From the NCBI RefSeq assembly GCF_009882985.1, contig NZ_WTUZ01000010.1, positions 682,352 to 746,351 on the forward strand: a stretch of 64,000 bases of DNA, given 5' to 3'. The notes beneath the pieces were generated by a model that worked only from the letters and a program-made list of their open reading frames with translations, ran no database searches and was not told where the DNA came from. Shown here piece after piece: positions 54,790-63,904 of the stretch. The stretch comes from Paenibacillus silvestris. GTDB taxonomy: Bacteria > Bacillota > Bacilli > Paenibacillales > NBRC-103111. Position numbers and translations under genes: made by a program. The number at the start of each line of letters is the position of its first letter. The first letter of the stretch is position 1.

Positions 54790-55819
54790 GTTGATGACCT
54801 CCCACTCCTACAGGACGTTCAACTTTCGGCGCATCAGGATGCAACAGCCAGCAAGCCGAACTATGCGTCTCGGAGAGCGTAGTGTGTTCCGGATCTACTT
54901 CCAAGCATTGGTTCATTGCATATGGACATCTTGCTGCAAATGCACAACCTTTGGGAGGTGCAAATAGATCTGGCGGTGTACCAGGAATCGGTACAAGTTC
55001 TTCATTCGCATTTGTATCCAAACGCGGTACAGAGCGTAGCAAGCCCCATGTATATGGATGCTGCGGATTGTAGAAAATTTCATCTACTGTTCCTTGCTCG
55101 ATAATTTTACCTGCGTACATAACCACAACGCGCTGCGCCATATCCGCTACAACACCGAGGTCATGCGTAATTAAAATAATAGATGAGTCCGTCTTCACGG
55201 AAATTGTTTTCATCAAATCAATGATTTGAGCTTGAATCGTAACATCTAGAGCTGTTGTTGGCTCATCCGCAATAAGAAGCTTAGGTGAGCAAGCTAGCGC
55301 AATCGCGATCATAACACGTTGACGCATACCACCTGAGAGTTCATGCGGATATTGATGGATACGGCCTTCAGGCGAGTTGATACCAACAAGCTTAAGAATT
55401 TCAATCGCTTTTTCAGTAGCTGCCTTTTTGCTTAATCCCTCGTGCTTGATAAGACCTTCTGTAATTTGATCGCCGATTTTCATCGTCGGATTAAGAGAAG
55501 TCATCGGATCTTGGAAAATCATACCGATTTCGGATCCGCGAATTTTTTCCATTTGTTTGTTGGAAAGTTTCGTAATATCTGTTTTTCCGTCAAACAGGAT
55601 AGAGCCGCTTTTTATATAACTAGGCGGAGTAGGAATTAAACGCATGAGCGTTTGTGCCGTTACGGATTTACCGCAACCGGATTCACCTACAATCGCCAAC
55701 ACTTCACCTTTTTTCAAAGAAAAAGATACGCCGCGAACAGCTTGAACTTCCCCCGCATATGTGCGGAATGAAACTCGCAAATCTTTCACTTCAAGCAAAT
55801 TGTTATTGGTGCTCATCAT
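54782..55819 (-). CDS. oppD: Oligopeptide ABC transporter ATP-binding protein OppD
   Basis: The second ATPase of the importer. Walker A IVGESGCGKSVTAQT lies at about residues 43-57, the signature is SGGMRQRVMIAIAL and Walker B is LLIADEPTTALD. The Cys-rich C-terminal stretch is FAPPKGCAFAARCPYAMNQC. 345 residues. The substrates may include signalling peptides as well as nutrients, but that cannot be read here. Confidence 0.93.
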   Translation of the reverse strand: MMSTNNNLLEVKDLRVSFRTYAGEVQAVRGVSFSLKKGEVLAIVGESGCGKSVTAQTLMRLIPTPPSYIKSGSILFDGKTDITKLSNKQMEKIRGSEIGMIFQDPMTSLNPTMKIGDQITEGLIKHEGLSKKAATEKAIEILKLVGINSPEGRIHQYPHELSGGMRQRVMIAIALACSPKLLIADEPTTALDVTIQAQIIDLMKTISVKTDSSIILITHDLGVVADMAQRVVVMYAGKIIEQGTVDEIFYNPQHPYTWGLLRSVPRLDTNANEELVPIPGTPPDLFAPPKGCAFAARCPYAMNQCLEVDPEHTTLSETHSSACWLLHPDAPKVERPVGVGGHQHV

Positions 55820-55832
55820 TATTCACCCCTTC

Positions 55833-56765
55833 TTACTTGCGCATTTTTGGATCAAGCGCATCACGAAGCCCATCGCCGAGCAAGTTGAAGCTTAACAAGA
55901 TTAAGCTGAATACGATTGTCGGGAAAATGAGGCGATGCGGATATAACCGAATATAGTTGGCGCCGTCAGACAACAAGTTACCAAGCGATGCCAGCGGCGG
56001 CTTTACACCAAGACCGATAAAGCTTAAGAATGCTTCAGTAAAAATGGCAGATGGAACTACGAATGTAATTTGTACAATGATGATCCCCAGCGCATTCGGA
56101 ATCAAGCTGCGCAAAATGATTCTCATTGGCGATGCACCAAGTGTACGAGAAGCAAGTACGAATTCTTGTTCTTTGAGCGTGAGCATCTGACCACGTACCA
56201 ACCGAGCCATTGGAACCCAACCCGTTATTGCCATAGCCAAAATAATTGAAGAAATACCTGAACCAATAACCATGATGAGGAGAATTGCGATCAACAAGAA
56301 TGGAATCGCATAAACGATTTCAATTGCACGCTGCATCACTTCATCCACTTTTCCGCCGTAATAAGCAGAAATACCACCATAGATAACACCAACAACTAAG
56401 TCAATTAACGCGGCTACAATCCCGATGAATAATGAGATACGAGTTCCCCACCATACACGTGTCCAGACATCACGACCAAAGTCGTCTGTACCGAACCAAT
56501 GTTGAGCGTTAGGAGATATATTTTTTATTTTAAGATCCTGCGTCTGATAATCGTAGCTTGAAACAAATGGAACGATAATCGCTAGTACGATTAAAGCAAC
56601 CAATATAATTAAGCCAGCCATAGCCAGTCTATTTTTCTTAAGTCGTCTCCAAGCGTCCTGCCAATAGTTAAGCGAAGGTCTTACGATTCTTTCGCCAGTT
56701 AATGTTTCTTTTGCAACGGGTGCAAACTTGTAGCTAGTCTCTGTTGCGTTATTCGGAGTTTGCAT
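55833..56765 (-). CDS. oppC: Oligopeptide ABC transporter permease OppC
   Basis: A membrane permease of 310 residues. The N-terminal OppC extension (about residues 1-45, with a first helix LAMAGLIILVALIVLAIIVPF) is present. The ATPase-docking EAA loop lies around LASRTLGASPMRIILRSLIPNA. It follows oppB by 3 bp. Confidence 0.93.
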   Translation of the reverse strand: MQTPNNATETSYKFAPVAKETLTGERIVRPSLNYWQDAWRRLKKNRLAMAGLIILVALIVLAIIVPFVSSYDYQTQDLKIKNISPNAQHWFGTDDFGRDVWTRVWWGTRISLFIGIVAALIDLVVGVIYGGISAYYGGKVDEVMQRAIEIVYAIPFLLIAILLIMVIGSGISSIILAMAITGWVPMARLVRGQMLTLKEQEFVLASRTLGASPMRIILRSLIPNALGIIIVQITFVVPSAIFTEAFLSFIGLGVKPPLASLGNLLSDGANYIRLYPHRLIFPTIVFSLILLSFNLLGDGLRDALDPKMRK

Positions 56766-56768
56766 GAG

Positions 56769-57701
56769 TTATTTCCCGCCTTTCCCAAGACGAATTCTAG
56801 GGTCTACAAAACCATACACAATGTCTGTGATAAAGATAACCAAAATAAGAATGGCCGAATAGAAAATCGTCAATCCAGAAATCATGGTGTAATCGTTCGA
56901 ATAAACGGATGAAACGAAATGTTTACCCAAACCTGGTACTGAGAAAATTTGTTCAACGACAAGGGTACCTGTAATAACGTTTACAAATATTGGGCCGATA
57001 ATCGTGATAACCGGTAAAATCGCATTTCGAATTGTATGTTTCACGACAACCGTAAAGTTGGATAAACCTTTTGATTTTGCCGTTTTGATATAGTCCTGAT
57101 TAAGAACATCTAACATCGATGTACGCATCAAACGAGCCAAAATGGCAATGGTTCCGAAAGAAAGCGCGATGGCCGGTAAAACACGATAGCTTGGCCCTTT
57201 CCACAAACCTGCCGGAAGAATACCCCATTTAACGCCAACGTAATACGAAAGCAATGGACCTAGAACGAATGATGGGATGGAAACTCCCAAAATTGCGATA
57301 AACATAGCGGTGTAGTCGCCTGCTTTGTTATGTTTAAGCGCCGCAATAATCCCTAATGTTAGACCAACAATAATCGCAATTGCGATTGAAATCAAACCAA
57401 GCTCCAAGGAAGATGGGAATGCTTGTCTGATAATATCTGTAACCTTGTGTGCAGGGAATTGAAAGGAAGCTCCTAGATCGCCATGGATGATATTGTTCAT
57501 GAAAGTCAAATACTGTTCCCATAACGGCTTATCTAATCCGTATTGCTTCATCAGCATATCTCTCGTTGCTTTAGGAATCTTTTCAGCGCCTTCTCCTAGT
57601 GGATTCCCTGGTAAGTTTTTCATCAATACGAATGTAAATGATGCGATCAGCCATAACGTGATAAGCGCGTATAAGAAACGGCGAAGAATGAACTTGACCA
57701 T
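56769..57701 (-). CDS. oppB: Oligopeptide ABC transporter permease OppB
   Basis: A membrane permease of 310 residues with six helices. It begins with the typical MVKFILRRFLYALITLWLIASFTFVLM, and the EAA loop is in TAKSKGLSNFTVVVKHTIRNAILP. The hairpin between oppA and oppB lies 41-77 bp upstream, so oppB-F are read-through products of the oppA transcript or have lower yield. Confidence 0.93.
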   Translation of the reverse strand: MVKFILRRFLYALITLWLIASFTFVLMKNLPGNPLGEGAEKIPKATRDMLMKQYGLDKPLWEQYLTFMNNIIHGDLGASFQFPAHKVTDIIRQAFPSSLELGLISIAIAIIVGLTLGIIAALKHNKAGDYTAMFIAILGVSIPSFVLGPLLSYYVGVKWGILPAGLWKGPSYRVLPAIALSFGTIAILARLMRTSMLDVLNQDYIKTAKSKGLSNFTVVVKHTIRNAILPVITIIGPIFVNVITGTLVVEQIFSVPGLGKHFVSSVYSNDYTMISGLTIFYSAILILVIFITDIVYGFVDPRIRLGKGGK

Positions 57702-57741
57702 ATTGCTCCTCCTTTAATAATTTAAAGCTCTAAGAAATTTA

Positions 57742-57778
57742 GAAGAGGCCGCTCCCACGAGGTGCGAACGGCCCCTTC
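57742..57778 (-). other. Intercistronic hairpin between oppA and oppB
   Basis: GAAG-GGCCG and CGGCC-CTTC pair on the minus strand, without a T run. Such hairpins often protect the 3' end of the abundant binding-protein message and lower expression of the downstream genes. Confidence 0.6.
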
Positions 57779-57807
57779 CTTAGATTCAAAACTTTATATT
57801 TCGATAA

Positions 57808-59490
57808 TTACTTAACAGAAGCCCATTTCAATTCCCACTCTTGACCGAAGGAAGGAAGAATCAATCCATCGATATTTGGCTTTTTCAAGTAAGCGCGAGT
57901 ACGGAAGTAAAGTGGAGCAACACCTTGATCATCCATCAGGATTTTCTCAGCATCAATCAAAGATTTTGCACGTTTGGAAGGATCAACTTCTGCTTGAGCA
58001 GCTTTAACTAGTTTGTCATACTCAGGGTTGCTGTAATCACCTTCATCAAATTCTCCACCAGTTACCCACATATCCAAGAATGTCATTGGATCGTTGTAAT
58101 CAGCGCCCCATAGGGAAAGAACGATGTCGAAGTCATGTTTGGAAGACAATTCGATACGCAGTGCGTGTGGAACTGGGTTCGCTTCTGCTTCGTATCCAAG
58201 GTTTTGTTTCCATTGTGCAAGGATGAACTCAAGTGATTTTTTTGCAGTTTCAGTATCATCTGCATTCACTTTCATTTTTGGAAGAGCTGTCAAGCCAGCT
58301 TCTTTCAAACCTTCAGCAAGCAATTGTTTTGCTTTAGCTGCATCGAATTTCGGTTGCGTATCGCCAGCAGATTTACGGAAGTCGCCACCTGCACCATCAG
58401 AAGTACCACCAGGTACTAGACCTGTTGAAGGTACGGAACCATTAGCAAGAACTGTATCAACGTAAGCTTGACGATCAATTGCCATACCTAGCGCTTGACG
58501 GATCTTCTTGTTAGCCAAGGCAGGAACTTTTTTCGTTTGGTACATCAAGTAGGAGTTAGTCAACTCTGGTTTAGGCAGATTGTCTGGCTTACCAGCGTAA
58601 AGTTTCAATTGATCGCGGTTGATTTCAGTCAAATCAGCAGCGTCAGTTTCGTACAGGTTAAGACCCGTGTTGGAATCTTTTACAATGTTAACTGTTGCTT
58701 TCGTGATTTTCACGTTAGCTGCATCCCAGTATTTTTCGTTTTTAACAAGCTCAAGTGTTTGACCGTGATCCCATTTGCTAAGGATGAATGGACCTGCACC
58801 GATAACTTTGTCAGCTTCCGCCCCGTATTTATCGCCAGCTTTTGTTACGAAATCTTCACGTTGTGGCAAGAAAGTTCCGAACGCAAGCATTTGTGTAAAG
58901 AAAGTAACTGGTTTCTCAAGCGTGATTTCAAGTTGCTTGTCGCTAATTGCTTTCACACCAAGAGCGTCTTGAGCTTTTTTTACTTCTTCAGGAGTTTTAG
59001 CTTTAGTAACAGCTTCTCCACCTTTAATCCAAGCTACTACGAAACTATATTGCCCTTTTGTAGCAGGATCTAATGTACGTTTAAAGGAATAAACGAAATC
59101 TTGTGCTTTAACCGGTTGACCATCAGACCAGTTCGCGTTATCACGAATGTCGATTGTGTAAGTCAAACCGTCAGCAGAAATTTTCGGAGCATCTTTAGCA
59201 AGACCAGGAAGTGCTTTACCGTCTTTGTCAGTACGATATAGACCTTCGTTAAATGCGCTGATAAATGTAAAAGCAGCATTTGCAGTTGCTTTGGAGCTAT
59301 CCATTACCGGCGGCTCTGCAGTAAAGTTGATTTTAATTTCTTGCGGTTTGTTGGAAGCTGGTGCAGTAGTACCTTTCGTGTCTCCAGATGGGGATGCAGA
59401 AGGTTTTTCCTCACTTTTCGCGCAACCAATTGCTACACTACCCATAAGCGTTAATGCTACTGCTGTTGTAACCCACTTTGTCGCTTTCAT
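57808..59490 (-). CDS. oppA: Oligopeptide-binding lipoprotein OppA
   Basis: The extracellular peptide receptor of the importer. The signal peptide ends in VAIGC with lipobox Cys23. It is followed by a Ser/Thr/Pro-rich linker to about residue 50, and then the SBP family 5 domain (GLAKDAPKISADGLTYTIDIRDNANWSDGQPVKAQDFVYSFKRTLDP). It has 560 residues. It is the first gene of oppABCDF. The 400-bp gap upstream (59491-59891) is AT-rich. It holds no gene that I can see, and its right end contains the terminator of the DUF3397 gene. Confidence 0.93.
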   Translation of the reverse strand: MKATKWVTTAVALTLMGSVAIGCAKSEEKPSASPSGDTKGTTAPASNKPQEIKINFTAEPPVMDSSKATANAAFTFISAFNEGLYRTDKDGKALPGLAKDAPKISADGLTYTIDIRDNANWSDGQPVKAQDFVYSFKRTLDPATKGQYSFVVAWIKGGEAVTKAKTPEEVKKAQDALGVKAISDKQLEITLEKPVTFFTQMLAFGTFLPQREDFVTKAGDKYGAEADKVIGAGPFILSKWDHGQTLELVKNEKYWDAANVKITKATVNIVKDSNTGLNLYETDAADLTEINRDQLKLYAGKPDNLPKPELTNSYLMYQTKKVPALANKKIRQALGMAIDRQAYVDTVLANGSVPSTGLVPGGTSDGAGGDFRKSAGDTQPKFDAAKAKQLLAEGLKEAGLTALPKMKVNADDTETAKKSLEFILAQWKQNLGYEAEANPVPHALRIELSSKHDFDIVLSLWGADYNDPMTFLDMWVTGGEFDEGDYSNPEYDKLVKAAQAEVDPSKRAKSLIDAEKILMDDQGVAPLYFRTRAYLKKPNIDGLILPSFGQEWELKWASVK

Positions 59491-59847
59491 AAAACGCCTC
59501 CTCTAAAATTATGTATGTCTAGAATATCTATGGTTAGGCATGATTGATAGTTTTATTAACATCAACCTAACACCTTTCACCCGAAAATAAATGAAACCGC
59601 TTCAGACATGTCATAATATCTCACGCCAACCTCTGGTAAAAAAAATTACTAGACTCTACGCAAGGAATTATAACATATAACGACGCTTTGTCCATACTTA
59701 ATTTACCTTAGTAAGAATAAATGTTAGAAACATTCGAATATATAGTGTCTTCCGGATTCTAATTATACAACCATCGGTCAATAAAATCTAGACGATTTTC
59801 ATTGTTATTTTCTACAAATCTCAAATAAATATTACAAAGAACAACAG

Positions 59848-59890
59848 AAAAGTCTCTTTGTTCGTGAAATTTCAACAAAAGAGACTTTAT
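59848..59890 (-). terminator. Terminator after the DUF3397 gene
   Basis: AAGTCTCTTTTGTT pairs with AACAAAGAGACTT, with a short T run on the minus strand. Confidence 0.8.
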
Positions 59891-59891
59891 T

Positions 59892-60293
59892 TTATGTCGA
59901 AAATATATAGTTTTTGCCAATGTGAACCAAAAAAAGCAAAATGTAAAGCGTCGAAAGCCCTAAAAAACTAATCCTCCAGACCACTCTGCCTACTTTCAAC
60001 AAGTCCGTTTTACCTTTCAAGTGTGTTTGATAACCACCAATAATGCCAAAAGCGATTAGCAGAATAAGTGCGATCATCCAGAACCCAAAGTTCGTATGAA
60101 ATAATTGATTCCACATCAAAGAAACCGAACCAAGCAGAAAAAAGGTCGTAACATCCATGGTCAGCCTAGTCGTCATCTTCTTGTCGCGAAGAAAGTAAAA
60201 CACTAGAAACCATAATAAAACAAAAGTAATAAAAGGCGCAACAGCCAGGACTGCATAAAGTGTAGAAATCCAACTCATCAGAACATCCATCAT
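59892..60293 (-). CDS. DUF3397 membrane protein
   Basis: A membrane protein of about 133 residues with four hydrophobic segments (about residues 6-36, 46-60, 68-84 and 104-125) and short basic loops such as RDKKMTTR. It resembles the DUF3397 family, whose function is unknown. It lies just after panE and probably shares its transcript. The frame could start at a TTG 6 bp upstream; I chose the ATG because AGGTGG is properly spaced from it. Confidence 0.78.
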   Translation of the reverse strand: MMDVLMSWISTLYAVLAVAPFITFVLLWFLVFYFLRDKKMTTRLTMDVTTFFLLGSVSLMWNQLFHTNFGFWMIALILLIAFGIIGGYQTHLKGKTDLLKVGRVVWRISFLGLSTLYILLFLVHIGKNYIFST

Positions 60294-60307
60294 CTTCAAC
60301 CACCTAA

Positions 60308-61267
60308 TTATTCTAGTGCTTTCACTAATCGGTACACAGTATGATGTACAGGAAGATCGAGACTCAGTTCCTTCGCCATCTGCAATAGGCTTCCGTTAAT
60401 TCGGTCTATTTCAGTTGGTCTGGACTGTTCGATGTCCTGAAGCATAGATGAATGATTCCTACTTGTAGCCTCACAAACCGTTATAATGGTTTGCCATAAC
60501 TCGTCTGGCAGCTTGATGCCTTTGCCTTCAGCCACTAGACAAGCCTCACGATAAAGGTCTTGCATCAATTCTTTTGTCCACGCTGACTGCAACAACTCCC
60601 CATTTTTCACACGCAGAATAGCTGTAAGGGGATTAATCACAGCATTAATTATCAGTTTACTCCATATTCTTTCTTCCATCTTCTTCGACATCAACGTCTG
60701 AAATCCTGCCTCTTCGAGCAAGTTTACTAACAAATGGTGCGTAGAATTTTCGTGATCAAGATTTATGTGTTCAGATGCGCCTATGTACGTTATACCATGA
60801 CCTGTATGAGAGACCTCCGTGAGACTTTCTCGTCTAGCTCCCTCTGTCGTCACAGCAAGCAGCAGCTTTTTCTTGCTACGCCCTCCGATTAACACTGCCT
60901 CATGGCCAATTCCGTTCTGGAAGCTAACTAAATAAGTGCTCTCTGAACGCCTAGAATCTATAAATTGCGTAAGTTCTTTCGTAATTGCAGGTTGTTTGAC
61001 CATGAGAAATATATAATCTAAAGGTTGGACAGGAGTTATCCCACTAGTCAAAGACTTATCGCTTTCTTGGTAATAGTGAAATTCTATGAAACCACCGCGA
61101 GTTGTCCTAAGACGTTCGCTTTTTCCGTCTAGCAATATGCCTTCCTGCGCAAGATGATCGGCTTGTACTTTCGTTCTTGTAATTACCGTCATATGTTCAC
61201 AAAAAGAGGACAGCTTTGCAGCAAATAAAAGCCCCAATGAGCCCGCTCCGATTATCATAATTCGCAT
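60308..61267 (-). CDS. panE: 2-dehydropantoate 2-reductase
   Basis: PanE reduces ketopantoate to pantoate with NADPH, on the way to pantothenate and CoA. The N-terminal loop MRIMIIGAGSLGLLFAAKL is the Rossmann fold. The catalytic Lys is in WSKLIINAVINPLTAIL (about residue 180). The late SSMLQDIEQSRPTEIDRINGSL is a family signature. I start at the ATG at 61267, with GGAGGAAC upstream; the frame extends 18 bp upstream. It has 319 residues. The position next to rsfA matches B. subtilis ylbQ and ylbO. Confidence 0.92.
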   Translation of the reverse strand: MRIMIIGAGSLGLLFAAKLSSFCEHMTVITRTKVQADHLAQEGILLDGKSERLRTTRGGFIEFHYYQESDKSLTSGITPVQPLDYIFLMVKQPAITKELTQFIDSRRSESTYLVSFQNGIGHEAVLIGGRSKKKLLLAVTTEGARRESLTEVSHTGHGITYIGASEHINLDHENSTHHLLVNLLEEAGFQTLMSKKMEERIWSKLIINAVINPLTAILRVKNGELLQSAWTKELMQDLYREACLVAEGKGIKLPDELWQTIITVCEATSRNHSSMLQDIEQSRPTEIDRINGSLLQMAKELSLDLPVHHTVYRLVKALE

Positions 61268-61307
61268 TCTAGTTCCTCCACTCATAGCTTACGTCCTCAT
61301 TATACAA

Positions 61308-61348
61308 CAAAAAAGCCTCAGTCCAAGGATTCACCTTGAGCTGAAGCT
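61308..61348 (-). terminator. Terminator after rsfA
   Basis: AGCTTCAG...CTGAGGCT with inner CAAGG/CCTTG, followed on the minus strand by TTTTTT. Confidence 0.82.
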
Positions 61349-61376
61349 TCTTCTTCCAATGGAGGAGCAGGCCAGT

Positions 61377-62030
61377 TCACTCTACTCTTTCTAAATTGCC
61401 GTTCGCATCCATCTTGAAACGCGGCTTCTCTTCTTCCTCTTCTTCCACCAAAAACGCCATCTTCCGTGCACGGTCCATGATTTGTATCAGCGCTTTGTAA
61501 TCATCATTGACAACCCGATAATCCGTTTCAACTTCGTTCACTTGCTTATTGAGCTTATTATTTTCTCTGCCCAGTCTATCTAATTCGTCTTCTTTGTCCT
61601 GCAGTTCTTTTTCTAAGTTTTTAATATGACGATTCATATCTTGATACGTATTTCTCCATTGTCTCAAGAACCTGATCACTGCATCAATGGATAACGTTTC
61701 TTCTGTAAAAACTTCCGTTTTACCCGTCGACAACTCCGGAGCATCCAACAAACCAATGGAAGATGATCCCGAGATGGATACAGCAGCATGTTTCTTAAGC
61801 TGTGTCCTTTTTTGGCGCTGCGCTTTCGCAATTTGGATGGCTGCTTCGTATTTTTTTCTCACAAAACTGTTCCATCGAAAACCGCATGCTGCAGCCGTAC
61901 GTCCAATACGTTCCCCAACTTCTTCAAACGCAGATAATTGCGTACTTCCCTCTCTAATGTGACGCAAAGTCACTTCCGCTAAGATCAAATCGTCTTCATC
62001 GCTCCAAGCATCTTGTCTTATAGCCGACAT
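61377..62030 (-). CDS. rsfA: RsfA-family prespore-specific transcription regulator
   Basis: RsfA tunes sigma-F-dependent genes in the forespore. The N-terminal Myb-like domain (about residues 1-62, DAWSDEDDLILAEVTLRHIREGSTQLSAFEEVGERIGRTAAACGFRWNSFVRKKYE) has the spaced tryptophans. A coiled coil follows (about 125-185, EKELQDKEDELDRLGRENNKLNKQVNEV), and a short acidic end. 217 residues; AGGAGG stands upstream. The gene order rsfA-panE near mraZ is shared with Bacillus. The gap upstream up to the DUF2626 gene (62031-62397) holds promoters only. Confidence 0.92.
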   Translation of the reverse strand: MSAIRQDAWSDEDDLILAEVTLRHIREGSTQLSAFEEVGERIGRTAAACGFRWNSFVRKKYEAAIQIAKAQRQKRTQLKKHAAVSISGSSSIGLLDAPELSTGKTEVFTEETLSIDAVIRFLRQWRNTYQDMNRHIKNLEKELQDKEDELDRLGRENNKLNKQVNEVETDYRVVNDDYKALIQIMDRARKMAFLVEEEEEEKPRFKMDANGNLERVE

Positions 62031-62236
62031 AAGGTTAAACCTCCTAACATAATGTACAGATGCAACGAACTGAAAGAGGTGAACCCCTGATTCAAAGGGA
62101 CATCTTCCAGTATGAATAAAGAAGAATCAATTCGTGAGTACCCGTGTATAAATTGATTCGTGCCATTATTACTATTTCTATGCCCGTACTAGAGTTCATA
62201 GAATCTATTTGATACTAAATGGTATTGCCAAATTTT

Positions 62237-62265
62237 TTGACACTCATACATGGGATTCCGATAAA
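62237..62265 (+). promoter_or_regulatory. Possible additional promoter upstream of the DUF2626 gene
   Basis: TTGACA (62237-62242), 17 bp, GATAAA (62260-62265). The -10 is weak. If used it would give a longer leader to the DUF2626 gene. Confidence 0.3.
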
Positions 62266-62320
62266 AAGGCATACTACATCTATATGATGAAATGTTTGCA
62301 ATTTCGTCACCGTTTGACGG

Positions 62321-62349
62321 TTTACACTATTCAGTTCAAAAGGTATAAT
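62321..62349 (+). promoter_or_regulatory. Sigma-A promoter of the DUF2626 gene
   Basis: TTTACA (62321-62326), 17 bp, TATAAT (62344-62349), about 50 bp before the start codon. Confidence 0.75.
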
Positions 62350-62397
62350 GTGTTGTAGTTAAAGTGCAACGTGGTACGAGAGGGGGATGTTACGAGA

Positions 62398-62628
62398 ATG
62401 GATCGCATGTTTCGGGTTCTAGGTTTTTGGACACTTGTTATCGCACTGATGAGTTTAGCTGGCGATATGATACCTATGTCTCTGATTTTCTTTTTCCAAA
62501 CAGCTGTATTCGTCATTCTAGGCTATATGCGCTTGTCAGAACGAACTTACATATTGTTGTTCTGGGGATATATGATTATTTCCTTCAGTGGGTTTACGTA
62601 CTGGTCATTTTTCAAAATGTCCGTTTAG
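62398..62628 (+). CDS. DUF2626 small membrane protein
   Basis: A 76-residue protein with three hydrophobic helices covering almost its whole length (MDRMFRVLGFWTLVIALMSLAGD, MSLIFFFQTAVFVILGYMRL, TYILLFWGYMIISFSGFTYW). It resembles the DUF2626 family of Bacillales (for example B. subtilis YqgY); its function is unknown. I start at the ATG at 62398, which has AGGGGG about 8 nt upstream; the GTG in the same frame at 62371 lacks a site. Own promoter and terminator. Confidence 0.85.
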   Translation: MDRMFRVLGFWTLVIALMSLAGDMIPMSLIFFFQTAVFVILGYMRLSERTYILLFWGYMIISFSGFTYWSFFKMSV

Positions 62629-62651
62629 TTCAAAAACGACAACAAACAAAC

Positions 62652-62692
62652 AAAAAGGTGAGCCGACGGTTATCCATCGGTTCACCTTTTTT
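62652..62692. terminator. Bidirectional terminator between DUF2626 and MidA-family genes
   Basis: AAAGGTGAGCCGA pairs with TCGGTTCACCTTT, with A-rich and T-rich flanks on both sides. Confidence 0.88.
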
Positions 62693-63813
62693 CATTTCAC
62701 AGCAATAAACACCTTGAACAGTTCACTCATTTGATCGCTAAGCAGCAGTTGCCTTATAGCCCTATTGCGCTTGGAGACCTCACTGAAGGGATTGGGATCG
62801 TAATGATTTTGCAGTTTTTCTAAAATACCACGTTGCACTAGAAACTCCCTTTGCGTTTGAAGACGGCATTGTGCAAAACCACTCTGCTGCGCGGCTGCTT
62901 GCAGTGCACTAAAGTTTACATGGGAAGTTAGATCCTGTTCCCCTTGATAGATCCACGGGTTTTCGTGCGCCTGGTGCTTTCGATAACACATCAAAGTGCC
63001 TAACTGCCTGTGAGCAGCGAATAGCTCAGCCTCAATGTCACCATAGTCAATAATAAGGCAGCTGCCGCTAGTCATTCGCCGAGATACTCGTGAAATCCAC
63101 GTCTTGCTTTCAACATTCATCTCACCAATTTGACCATCTAACCATTGAACCGTTATGCGTTCTAAGGTGTCTAATAGAGGCTTGGACTTAATAGGCAGCC
63201 AGACTTCCGCGAAAACCCGATCTTGCCCCTGCCACGTGACATTAGATTCTTGAAAAGCCCCATCTTTATAACGAACTCGATGGACAGGAAAAGCATCGAG
63301 CAGCTCATTCGCAATAATGAACATATGCTCTTGAGGTTCCTCATCCATCCATGCCAACTCAGTTGTAAACCGAAGAAGATCTTCATGCTCTGTCAGAGCA
63401 GCACGCTGAAGCCCACGATGATAAGCGCTAGTTTCAATGATCGTATAGGTTACACGATCGTAAACAGCTGGCGTACTTCTTTTTAATTCATCCAAAAGGT
63501 GCCGAGCCATTCGACCATTTCCCGCGCCCCATTCAACCAGATGCAGCGTTTCTGAGTCCAGAATGTCCCGTCTCTGAAGCTCATCTCCAATAAAGGAGGC
63601 TATCATTTCGCCCATGACAGAGCCGATGGAGGAACTAGTATAGAAATCGCCTTCTTTCCCGATTTTGAGGCTTTCATTTCGATAATACCCGTGTGGTTCA
63701 CTATAAAGGCATAGGTCCATATAGTCACGGAATGTAATCGCTTGTTTTTCTGTGGAATGAATAGCTTGAATGATGGTTGAAACCACGTCCGGATGACCGA
63801 GTTTAAGTTCCAA
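62692..63813 (-). CDS. MidA/NDUFAF7-family class I SAM-dependent methyltransferase
   Basis: A 373-residue protein of the COG1565 family. The human member NDUFAF7 dimethylates an arginine of complex I; bacterial targets are unknown. Family signatures are FRDYMDLCLYSEPHGYY (about 29-45), the IGKEGDFYTSSSIGSVMGEMIA stretch, the SAM motif VEWGAGNGRMARHLLDEL near residue 93, and ANELLDAFPVHRVRY. TTG start with GGAGGTAGG upstream. It faces the DUF2626 gene across a shared terminator. Confidence 0.88.
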   Translation of the reverse strand: MELKLGHPDVVSTIIQAIHSTEKQAITFRDYMDLCLYSEPHGYYRNESLKIGKEGDFYTSSSIGSVMGEMIASFIGDELQRRDILDSETLHLVEWGAGNGRMARHLLDELKRSTPAVYDRVTYTIIETSAYHRGLQRAALTEHEDLLRFTTELAWMDEEPQEHMFIIANELLDAFPVHRVRYKDGAFQESNVTWQGQDRVFAEVWLPIKSKPLLDTLERITVQWLDGQIGEMNVESKTWISRVSRRMTSGSCLIIDYGDIEAELFAAHRQLGTLMCYRKHQAHENPWIYQGEQDLTSHVNFSALQAAAQQSGFAQCRLQTQREFLVQRGILEKLQNHYDPNPFSEVSKRNRAIRQLLLSDQMSELFKVFIAVK

Positions 63814-63841
63814 ATTGAACCTACCTCCATTTCTTTACTTA

Positions 63842-63870
63842 AAGACAAAGCAGCTGGAAACCATTATAAT
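63842..63870 (+). promoter_or_regulatory. Sigma-A promoter of the lipoprotein gene at the right edge
   Basis: AAGACA (63842-63847), 17 bp, TATAAT (63865-63870), about 35 bp before the start codon. Its -35 is a 4 of 6 match. Confidence 0.6.
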
Positions 63871-63904
63871 GAATTAGGATCATGGAAGGAGAGACAAAAC
63901 ACGC

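Noticed and set aside
59491-59847. Possible CodY-type site upstream of oppA
   Set aside because: ATTTTC-rich patches occur, but nothing close to the AATTTTCWGAAAATT palindrome was found.
62287-62359. Small open frame of about 22 codons upstream of the DUF2626 gene
   Set aside because: It overlaps the best promoter of that gene and has no ribosome-binding site.
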